DNA of 64,000 nucleotides, taken from Sphaerolaimus hirsutus (lineage: Eukaryota > Nematoda > Chromadorea > Monhysterida > Sphaerolaimidae). Under the pieces are notes generated by a model. That model saw only the letters and a list, made by a program, of their open reading frames with translations, was not told the DNA's origin and did no database searches. The DNA lies in assembly GCA_964036195.1 (NCBI GenBank), contig OZ038450.1, positions 29,948,794-30,012,793 of the forward strand. Reading direction: 5' to 3'. Positions within the stretch are counted from its first letter, which is position 1; the number at the start of each line of letters is the position of its first letter. A program made the translations under genes and the position numbers. Shown here in pieces: positions 54,819 through 64,000 of this stretch.

Positions 54819-56107
54819 CAGAGTTGTTAAAAGTAATGAACTTTTTTTCAAAGTATACATACAAGTAAAGTATTTATTTTTACTCACCTCCTGAGTACAT
54901 TACTTTTTTTAGTATTTTTTTTACTTTTACTCATGAGTAAACGTGAGTAAACGTACTTTCCCATCAGAAAACGTAAACGTGAGTACTTTCCAGAAATGTT
55001 GCCAAAATTTTTATTCAAAATCACTCATTTTCATACGTTTTGTCCATCTGATGCAATTTTTGACCATATACTTGTTTCTATCAGAGTTGTTAAAATACCG
55101 GTATTTTTGGAAAGCGTAAGCGTAAGCGTAAATACACTTTCAAATTTGAGTGTGGATACTGTAAGCGTAAGGTATTTTTCAAATACCTAGGAAAGCATAA
55201 AATAAAGCGTAAGCGTAAAAAATTTTGCTCAGTTAATTCGTACAAAAACAAGCTTTCAGCCACATTTTTAGTATGCTCACTTGGTAGTCTGCCCTTAGAT
55301 GTTGATGGCAATTAATCAACAGCAACAGTTAATTAATCTTCATTTCCAAACTCAGACTTTGTTCTGTTGATTTTTGCAATGTATTTATACATATTCTCAT
55401 AAATATTATCTTACAATGTTTCTTCTAGGAGCGTAAATGTAAGATACCTTTCTACCATCTTCATTTTTGAGCCTAGACGTCATGCATTTTTGGCCACAAA
55501 ATTTCTATTCCAAGCCATTGCCATCTAAAGCCTTCTCAATATTTTGCACGACGACACAGTATAAAAGAGACATTCATAGTGCGACACAATTTGTAAATGT
55601 GCTGCTGTAAATTTCCAGTGCATTACTGCACACATGCAGTCATTTTTTGTAGGCAGTTTCGTTCACTTTCTTTTCGGTAGTTTTACACTTTTACAAAAGC
55701 ATAAAACCAGACCATGTGAAAAACTTTTTTACGCTTTTAGTAGCTGGGTATTTCGGCCAGGAAAGCGTAATAAAGCATACGGGTATTTTATGAAAGCGTA
55801 AGCGTAAGCGTAAGTATAAATACCCATTTACCCGGGTATTCGGGTAAGCGTAAATACACTTTCGCAACTCTGGTTTCTATGGCCATTTTCGACTAATCGA
55901 CCATAATTTTAGCATAATTTATTCCATTTCCCCCTTCTATACGTTTAAAAATCTATATAAAAAGCGGTCTGAAATACTTTTTCTGCACTCAAGTACTTTC
56001 AAAAAGTATACGTAAAGGCGAGTACGGGAACTTTTTTCGAACGTATTTACTCTGTACTCGAGTATACGTATTTATCGAGTAAAAGTAAATACGTTTTAAC
56101 AACTATG
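54819..56107. mobile_element. Second copy of the ATAAAATT-flanked hAT-like MITE, with a nested insertion
   Basis: ATAAAATT at 54811-54818 and 56108-56115, ends CAGAGTTG and CAACTATG, as at 43157-43651. It is interrupted by 55082-55872, which is absent from the first copy. Confidence 0.8.
55082..55872. mobile_element. hAT-like MITE, AAGCGTAAGCGTAA motif family, 8-bp TSD GTTTCTAT, with empty site
   Basis: GTTTCTAT is repeated exactly at 55074-55081 and 55873-55880. Ends CAGAGTTG and CAACTCTG. The first copy of the region reads CTTGTTTCTATGGCC without a break (about 43430-43444), giving a true pre-insertion site. Confidence 0.9.
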
Positions 56108-56201
56108 ATAAAATTATGCTTTTAAGTCTCTCTAAACTTTGTAAAACTATTGTGCAATAGTTGCATTTTATACTTGCATGATCATTATGTGTAGGTATCT
56201 A

Positions 56202-56632
56202 CCGTATTTCCTCGAAATACCCCCCCCCCCCTCGTTTGACCCCCCCCACTCTCGAGACCACTATCAAACAATCACCCCCCCCTCGAAATACCCCCCCCAA
56301 ATTCAGTGTAAAGAGAACGTACATCACAAATATGGCAGTTTGTGTTCTGCGTAGTGCAGAACACACGTTAAACAATGTCGGAATCACGTTAGAACAGTGT
56401 ACATACCATCTACATACTAATATTAGTCTACAGAACCTTATAAATGGCGGTTTTTGTTGCATTTTTCGACGTCTGCGTACGTTTCAGACGACATTTTCGT
56501 ACTTGGTTTTCAAAAATTTTCTTGTGAAATAATAACCCCCCCCCCTCGAAATACCCCCCCCCTCGTTTGACCCCCCCTCTCGGGACCACTATGAAACAAT
56601 CACCCCCCGGGGGGTATTTCGAGGAAATACGG
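56202..56632. mobile_element. TA-flanked MITE with empty site
   Basis: TA at 56200-56201 and 56633-56634. The first copy reads GTATCTAAAATATTTC (43738-43753) with a single TA, so the insertion duplicated TA. Perfect CCGTATTTCCTCGAAATACC ends. Confidence 0.9.
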
Positions 56633-56913
56633 TAAAATATTTCCGATACTGATACTCATGATAATAAAATAAAAATAATAATAGCTAGTACCCGCAGCTG
56701 GCAGAGCCACAAAGCTTGGAATGGTTGATAAAAATGGCGGTTTGTGTGGGTATGCATACTTCATCAGCACGTGAGTAAATATATGTTGCAGATTGAATAC
56801 TGATAGATATTAGGTGTATTGATTGATAGATATTTTGGTAAGCCAATATTGGAACATACTGTCACATAGTCACCATATTGAATAGTTAAATAGTAAATTT
56901 GAGGATTCACATT

Positions 56914-57029
56914 TTTTTATTTTTTTATTTATTGTTTACGTGGATTGCTTAATCACTTAAGCCAGGACTTTGCTTTTACAGCTCGTCATTCCTACAGCTA
57001 TATAAAAATAACTGTTTTTACACGAAAGC
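56914..57029 (-). mobile_element. SINE-like or 5'-truncated retroposon insertion, absent from the first copy
   Basis: Relative to the first copy (GATTCACATTAGTTAGAC) this copy has about 116 extra bases starting with a T-rich tract (TTTTTATTTTTTTATTTATT) and followed by a second CACATT. Read on the minus strand it ends in an A-rich tail, as expected for a retroposon with a short TSD. No element family recognised. Confidence 0.6.
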
Positions 57030-57344
57030 CACATTATTTAGTTAGACAATATACCAAAATGTAAATCACAAACAACATCAAACCACGACCAGGTATTATT
57101 GTTCCAAAAAGTGCACTGAAACATGTCCAGAGCTGCACAAAAAGAAAAAAATGGCATATGTTGAATGTGACAAATTCCAGAAACTGGATGATGTGGGGGC
57201 TACTGCTGACAAAGTCCACTTCAAATGCAAATGCAAATACATTGCTAATCCAGGGTGTGTTTCGAGACCATTAATGAGTGTGGAATCTAGGTATCTGCAC
57301 AAGTGGTACACATCAATAGAAACATTGATCTTCAACCATTGACT

Positions 57345-57991
57345 GCAAAAAATTTTTTTTACGGAAAACAGAAATGGAAAAAAAATTTCAGCGGCCAGAA
57401 AACGGAACGGAAAACGGAAAAAATTTGCACTTGGCGGAAAACGGAAACGGAAACGGAAAAAAAATTTTCAGTGGCTGGAAAACGGAAAAAAGGGGCCGGA
57501 AAAACGGAAACGGAAAAATGAAATAAGCATGGAAATGGAAAAATTTGCTGAAATTTTGCCAGAAAACAGATAAAATTTGCTGAAATTTTGCTGGAAGTGG
57601 AAAAAATTTGCTGAAATTTTGCTGGAAACAGAAAAAATTTACATAATTGACAATCTGCATGAATGTTTACCAGTTTGGCTGGAACAGAAAAATGAAAGTT
57701 GAGCCAGAAAAAGGTAAAATGTGACAGAAAAAGAGAAAATTGAGGTGGAAAATTGAAAAAAGGTGGAAAAACTGAAAATTGAGCCGGAAAATGGAAAAAG
57801 GCGGAAAAACTGAAAATTTAGCCGGAAAACGGAAAATGAGCCGGAAAAATGGAAACGGAAAAAAAGTGGCCGGAAAACGGAACAGAAAATGGAAACAAAA
57901 TTTCAGCCGCCGGAAAACCTAATGAAAACGGAAGAAAATTTGCCTGCGGAAAATGGAAACAGCAAACGGTAAACGGAAATTTGACACCCTA
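57345..57991. mobile_element. Second copy of the GGAAAACGG-motif hAT-like element
   Basis: Nearly identical to 44329-44975, with the same lost left end and the TTTGACACCCTA right end. Confidence 0.65.
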
Positions 57992-58503
57992 ATGCTTACT
58001 TGCATGCATTCATGTTATAGATAACCAGTAATCATTTTTTATTTAGATGTAAGATGCATTTAAGAAGACTGCTCACAGATCATATGTGCACACATTATTT
58101 GCACATATTTAGATGCTGCTATTGCAGGCATTTCCGAGACATTTTATTTCGATATGCATGTTCCACTAATGAAAATTTATAAATTGGACCACGCATTTAA
58201 CATGGGATGGATGTGGTACTGTTTATCAAATATGTTTGAGTATAGCAATACACAAATATGAAATCATGAATAATGACATAAGATGCATAAAAACTCATGC
58301 ATGCAATGAATCTCTCATAGCTTGTCACAATTTGCCTTGTACCATAAAATTTCTGTTTTTTTTGTTGCTTTTATTGATGTGTTAATGTAAAATAAATTTA
58401 CATTGTACATTTCATGTACTGTTGAATCATGGAACTGTGCACCAGAAACATGCTGTTCATGCACAGCGCCATTCCTGATCACCTTTGGAATGGTAGTTCA
58501 TTA

Positions 58504-59428
58504 TGCTGCGATTACAGCTCGGGCGTAAAATTGAATGGGCGTAAAATAAATTACAGGTGAATGGATAAAGCGTTGTAATTTCAGTCAAAGAAAGCACACA
58601 TACAGAAGTTGCTTGTGTCCAAAGCTCATCAGTTAATTTTAATTGTACTAGAAGTTACGAACTTTGGGGCAAATTTTTTTAATTTTACACCCTAATTTTA
58701 TGCAACTTATAGCGCATAATTCAAAAAATTGTGCTAAAATTCATAACTCCCAGTACGATTGTAATAAACTCATGAGCTTTGGACACAAAAAACATCTGCA
58801 TCTAAGCTTTCTTTGACTGGAATAACAATGTCGTATCTTTATCCATTCATCTGTAATTAATCTTATGCCCAAAATCAATTTTCCGCCTGAGCTGTAATCG
58901 CAGCATTATAAGCACATACAGCTAGAATTTGCAGAAAGCATTGCCATGAAATGTTTTTACCGTATTACCTCGAAATACCCCCATGGTGGTTTATTTTTTG
59001 TTGCATTTTTCGACGTCTACGTACGTTTCAGACGACATTTTAGTACTGGGATTTCAAAAAATTTCTGGCGAAATAATAACCCCCCCTCGAAATACCCCCC
59101 CTCGTTTAACCCCCCCCCTCAAAATTCTCACTCTGAAAAAATAAACCCCCCGGGGGTATTTCGAGGAAATACGGTATATTTGGACATAAAAGACGTAGAT
59201 AGCTACACAAACTACTCTATGTGTAGCTGCAATGCAAATAACCAGTAATATACATCATGTACATTGCGTACATGACGTATTTATTATGAACATGACGTAC
59301 ATCATTCCGGAGGGGGGGGGGGGGTATTTCGAGGGGGGGTTTATTATTTACCCAGCCCATTTTGAGGGGGGGGGGGTTAATTCGAGGGGGGGTTAAATCA
59401 AGGGGGGGATAATTCGAGGTAATACGGT
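58504..59428. repeat. Second copies of the TGCTGCGATTACAGCT element and the TA-flanked MITE nest
   Basis: 58504-58905 repeats 45490-45891 with TTA on both sides. 58960-59428 repeats 45946-46820 but has lost about 400 bases between the outer left end and the inner right half, probably by recombination between repeated units. Confidence 0.7.
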
Positions 59429-60073
59429 ATAAATTTTCCCAGGTTTTGCGAGCCACCAGCCACAACTTGGGATGTTGTTGAACAGGAATATGAGTCATCA
59501 TGCCTTAAATGTTAGTTTGTTTATGTAGGCAAAGACAACATGGGAAAATAAAATTAAACTGAAATATTTAGGTATAACTGAATTTCATAATAAAATATTT
59601 TCAGTACAATTCATTAGTGAGGGTTGTCACAATTGGTTCATTTCAAATTTATCATCCAGGAATGTGTATCCACCATCTCACATTGATCACATCATACGCA
59701 AAAAATTACTCCATATAGCCACCTGGGTATTTTGCAGTATCCACAACATCATTAACGGAACCCACAACAACAACACCCACAACACCAACACCTGCAACAA
59801 CACAAACAAGCACGATATCCACTAGTACACCAACAACTACTGAACCTACGACTGCAGAATCCACTACTGAACCTACGACTGCAGAATCGACAACCACACC
59901 GACAACAACAACAACACCGACAACAACAACAACACCAACAACAACAACAACACCGACAACAACTACTTCCCCAACCACAACGACACCTACCTCCACATCC
60001 ACAACAACAAGTGAAACACCTTGGGAGGTTCTTGAAGATTACGGATTAATGGTGATATTCTTTTTTAGGTGCC

Positions 60074-60542
60074 TTTTACACTGTGACGACTGTGACGACA
60101 AAAAATGCAATTTTTCAGCCATTTTTGTTGGATGTATGTGAAATATTTTACATGTGTGAAGCCTCAATCAATCATGACTTGATCAGCCCCACTGCCTAAG
60201 ACAAACACTAACTTATATACATTGCGTGTTCATGCACACTAGATCACACTTTTTTTTTGTTGGAGGCTGTTGCTGTACTTGTTAAAGGGGCATTGTCGGC
60301 AGCCTCGTTAAGGGGGCTGGTGACAACAAATCAGCGAATACCTCCTAGCTCCTACAACACTAAAAAAAGTGTGATCTAGTGTGTATGAACACGCAATGTA
60401 TATAATTTTTTGTTTGTCTTAGGCAGTGGGGCTGATCAAGTCATGATCAATTGAGGCTTCACACATGAAAAATATTTCATATGTATCGCACAAAAATGGC
60501 TGAAAAATCACATTTTTGTCATCACAGTCATCACAGTGTAAA
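60074..60542. repeat. Second copy of the TTTTACACTGTGACGACTGT element
   Basis: Matches 47489-47947 with small differences, including a repeated CTCCTA near 60345. Confidence 0.7.
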
Positions 60543-61358
60543 CGCTGTCTTAACTTAGTTCAAAAACTTATTATTATATGGACTTAACTGTGTTCCATTG
60601 CACCCAGGATTATGATGGTATCGACCATAGTATGTTGGACAATGTTCCTACAGTTAAAGAGTGCCAACAGGCATGTGCCATTGTTACCACATGCAAAGCA
60701 TATACTCACATGGTTATTGAAGGAACTGGAGTGAGTTTTAAATTCACATTTTTCTCATTATTTTAGTGAGGGAGTTCTGCTGCCACTCAAGTGGGTTTGG
60801 TGAAAAAGTTGTTCAGTAATTGTTTTATTGAGAGAAGAAAGTGTTACCTTTCTTGTGTATTACCAGGCCTTTTGCAGTTAACATGACACAATTGACACTG
60901 ACAGAACACTTAATAAGCTTAATTGTTTGTTCAAGTGTTTGTTTGCTCAATGCATAGAAAACAAACACTTTTTGAAGAGTAGTTTATAAATGTTGTTTTG
61001 CATTTTCAGGCCTGTATGCTGTCAGAGCAGACAAGATTTGATAATCCAGACAACCATGCTGTATATGTTGGTCAGCTGGTATGTTTCATATCACTATTCA
61101 TGTTTGTGGGTTGACCTAATTTACTTTCATGCTATTTTATATCTTTTCCAGTTTAATTGTATTGGTCACATACAAGGTTCATTGTTGAAAGTGAACATTC
61201 ATGCACTTATGTCCCAATCCCAAACTCAAAATTTAGATGTTGTGGTGATATGTAAAATTCATGTATAACATGAATGTTTCAAACTTTCAAACTTTGTGTC
61301 AAACTTTCAAATATTTTCACTGGTTATTTGACCATTTCCCATAATTTATTTCATAAGG

Positions 61359-61959
61359 CAGCGTTTACACGGATTTTTGGGTGACGAGAAAAAAACAAAA
61401 ATGACACTTAAAAAGTTTCATAAGTCGATTGTAAAGTTCCATATTTTCGAGAAAAAGTGGATTAGTATATATAGTACTGAGGGGTATATGCATGTCAAAT
61501 TACAGTCAAATCAGGTTGGTGGTTAAAGAGTCATAGTCCATTGAATTTTTTTGTTGTCGCCGGACGTTGTCGGAAGCCCGACAACAATTCCGACAAATCT
61601 AAAAACTATTTTTTTTAATGTGACGACTGGCAAATTCATGTGCTGTATCGTCACGCACATATTGCAGTGACACAGAAAAATGCTGATAATTGTCAAAAGC
61701 TGTGAACAGTTTTTTTGTGTGACAACAACATCATTTACATGGTCCGGCTGAAAAATCCCTGTAAGTGCTCGCCATTTGCGCTAGGGGTAAGCTACGGTCA
61801 TAAAATTTTCACATGTTAACAAATCTGGTGTTTTGAGTTTTCACCCAAAATTTCACCCCTCTAGCTCCACCCACTGCGGAACTGTGGGGGTTACAATTTC
61901 GGTCATCTTGTACTGATATACACAAGGTGCTCTAGCTCAACGCTGCTTCAAGTTCTGAT
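61359..61959. other. Sequence following the end of the duplicate
   Basis: The second copy leaves the first at about 61356. It continues with GCGTTTACACGGATTTTTGG, which resembles the end of the 47489 family, and TTGTTGTCGCCGGACGTTGT. Probably an inverted-repeat element whose other end I could not fix. No gene recognised. Confidence 0.4.
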
Positions 61960-62583
61960 TAGGGTTCAAACTGTACCAGTTTTTCGGTCCGGGACCGGGA
62001 CCAGAAATTTTTCTTATCGGGACCGGGACCGGCACTGGCTGTTCGTACCAAGACCAGGACCGGGAGTGGCATTTATTTTTTATCGGGACTGGGACTGGGG
62101 TGTTGGGCCGGGACCGGTATTGCCTCAGTCCCGGAATTTTGCCGAACCATCTACTGGGACTGGGACTGGGGTAGCGGGACCAGAATAATAGGCCCTTGAA
62201 ATGTAAAAATAGGCCTTCAAAATCATAATAGAGCCTCTGAAATGATGATTTTATGAAAAAACGTTGTTTATTCATTGTAAAACAACATTTTTTATCCCTT
62301 AGCGGGACCACTATAAAATTCAAGGGACCGGGACCGGGACTGGCGGATTGTACCGGGACCGGGACTGGCGGATCGTACCGGGACTGGGGCCAGGACTGGC
62401 GGATCATACCGGGACCAGGACCGGGACTGGCAGATCATACCGGGACCGGGACTGGCATTTGTTTTTATCGGGACCGGGACCGGGACTGGGGGGTCGGGAC
62501 CAGGACGGACTGGGACTGGTACCATCTCAGTCCCGGAATTTTGCCAAACCATCTACCGGGACCGTGGTCCCGTTTGAACCCTG
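61960..62583. mobile_element. hAT-like MITE, GGGACCGGGACTGG motif family, 8-bp TSD with one mismatch
   Basis: Flanks GTTCTGAT (61952-61959) and GTTGTGAT (62584-62591). Ends TAGGGTTCAAAC and GTTTGAACCCTG. The body is arrays of CGGGACCGGGACTGG and complement around a short AT-rich centre. Confidence 0.8.
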
Positions 62584-64000
62584 GTTGTGATCATGAAACT
62601 TAGGCTAGTGTAAGCCAGTGTGTTGGCAATGTGCTGATAGTATTCAACACTTTCATCAACATCATTGATATTAAGGTAAAATTAATATGCACATCAGGGT
62701 GCACATCATTAAGGTAAAATTAATATGCACACCATGGGAACTGTGATGGATGTTTTTGGTGATCATCTGAGATCTTGTTGTATTGCAGTGATTTTAATGT
62801 TGTTTTGAAATGTGCAGTAAAAAAATATGTCAATTAAATTTCATTTGTGTTTCATTACTGATCTGTAGTGGACACATTAGTAATTTCCCGGTCCCGGATG
62901 AGTCCCGGACTTTTCAGCCCGACCATGTAAATACAAACAATCAATGAAGTCAGACTGAACAAAACAGCTGTGTCTGGTTTGATTCAGTGCAAATTGAGCA
63001 CATCTGCTGTGTGAAGATGCAATGGAATGTGTAATATCAACAAAAACAGGACATACATGTGTATGTAGTATGATAGAAATGTGCTTGCGAATTTTAATGG
63101 AAAAATAATTCCCCCTTGAATAATTCCTCCCTCAAAATTGTCTGATGAAAAAAAAATTCCCCCAGGGAAGTACTCAAGTAAATACGGTAGAATGGTGAAA
63201 TTCTATTAGAAGAAATACAACAGTCAAAAATGGGTACTGTATTGCCTTGTTTTGAACTCTGGGCTGTATTTTTTTACAATGCTCTTACAGTGGGACTCAA
63301 TTTGAACATGATACACAATTCAAGCATGATATTGTACTATTTCTTAAGGTATCCCAAATTATAAGCTAAGCACTAGGTATTTTGCAAAATTTTTGTCCAC
63401 AAGCACACAATTTCACACACAAATTGACATTGGTGGTTGTTTTCATTGATTTTGTGGCATATTTAGTATCAAAGCAGGGGTTGAGTAGGGCGGTTGGGGG
63501 AGTTACCCCCCCCCCCAAATTCGCCAGCTATCTATCTATCCCAGAGGGAAAATTTTCAGCTATCTATCCCAAAATCGTCAAAATTTTGCCCCAATTTTTG
63601 CTCAAAATCGATAATTATCATACCATTTTATAGTTTTCACCTTCAAAATTCTAATTCATGTTCCTTATTGCTCATTTTCAGCTATTTTTTGTACTATATG
63701 TACTTATATACCTATTTTAGCTGTTGTTCACCTACTTTCAGCTTTTTTTCCCTTTTCTCCCTTCTATACCTTGGAAAAGCCTATATATTGCCCCCCCCCA
63801 AAAAAAAATTTTTCAGCTATCTATCCCTCCGGGGGAGCGATTTGCTCTCTATATGAACCCCCGCGTAGGTCCAAATCTGCACAACCCCTGTATCAAAGCA
63901 TACATTTCTATGTGCTACCATGGGCAATGTGCTTCCACATTCAAGTAATGTGCTTCCATGTACCTTCACAATGTGTAAAAAAATTTAACATCACTCCCAA
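62584..64000. other. Repeat-rich end of the window, no gene recognised
   Basis: 63105-63190 is a remnant of a TA-type MITE (TTGAATAATTCC ... CTCAAGTAAATACGG). 63525-63870 is a block of the CTATCTATC repeat with CCAGAGGGAAAATTTTCAGC units. The last exon of paralogue D was looked for and not found. Confidence 0.5.

Larger units (their letters stand above)
54597..61078 (+). pseudogene. Paralogue D: near copy of B, frameshifted in exon 2, first and last exons not seen
   Basis: Exons 54597-54685, 56698-56770, 57093-57254, 59443-59510, 59738-60051, 60608-60730 and 61010-61078 match exons 2-8 of paralogue B. Exon 2 is 89 instead of 81 bases because CAATATGG is duplicated exactly just before the donor. 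This shifts the phase from 1 to 0, so the AGR block is read out of frame. The mucin exon has seven fewer codons, in frame. The signal-peptide exon would lie in the gap, and no YGGLCNG exon is found before 64000. It could be a broken gene, or an allele of B if the duplication is an assembly artefact. Confidence 0.6.

Noticed and set aside
61937..62603. Pro/Val- and Gly-rich open frames on both strands
   Set aside because: Translations of the GGGACCGGGACTGG array of a hAT-like MITE; no start or splice context.

Overview
The window looks like gene-poor, repeat-dense nuclear DNA from an animal. Support for this: spliced genes with GT-AG introns; a BEL/Pao reverse-transcriptase relic (these elements are known from animals); secreted proteins with a threonine-rich mucin stalk and a PAN/Apple domain; and very many small inverted-repeat transposons. 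No prokaryotic gene, rRNA, tRNA or CRISPR array was recognised. I cannot name the species; the style fits a highly heterozygous marine invertebrate (inference).

Layout. (1) 1-4418, minus strand: a multi-exon gene region with short introns. Three overlapping reading frames (called A, B and C here) stay open over the spliced exons. (2) 6391-7708, plus: a five-exon coiled-coil protein. (3) 7949-9688, plus: a four-exon, 216-residue single-pass membrane protein. (4) 12037-27369, plus: paralogue A, ten exons, 324 residues (signal peptide, Cys-rich block, Thr-rich stalk, PAN domain, short C-terminal exon). (5) 27370-41359: about 14 kb with no recognised gene, almost all nested MITEs. (6) 41360-50043, plus: paralogue B, nine exons, 367 residues, same architecture and same intron phases as A. 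(7) 52165-52744: the first two exons of paralogue C. (8) 54046-54245: a 200-N assembly gap. (9) 54597-61078: paralogue D, a near copy of B with a frameshifting 8-bp duplication, no visible first exon because of the gap, and no visible last exon. (10) 61079-64000: repeats only.

The four paralogues form a tandem family of secreted, probably glycosylated adhesive or matrix-type proteins (function inferred from architecture only). The B region (about 42593-49594) and the D region (about 54248-61356) are the same sequence with different transposon insertions. They are either a recent tandem duplication or two haplotypes joined head to tail by the assembler. Comparing them gives true empty sites for several insertions.

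The transposon landscape is the other main result. Most repeats fall into three structural classes, each supported by target-site duplications (TSDs) readable in the sequence. Class one is hAT-like MITEs with 8-bp TSDs, whose bodies are packed with a short motif specific to each family. Class two is TA-flanked MITEs with CCGTATTT-type ends. Class three is fold-back elements with GGCTATTTACA-type ends and 9-bp TSDs. They nest in one another up to three deep. One hAT insertion lands on a splice acceptor in paralogue B and its TSD recreates the acceptor; an 8-bp exon duplication in paralogue D looks like a hAT footprint.
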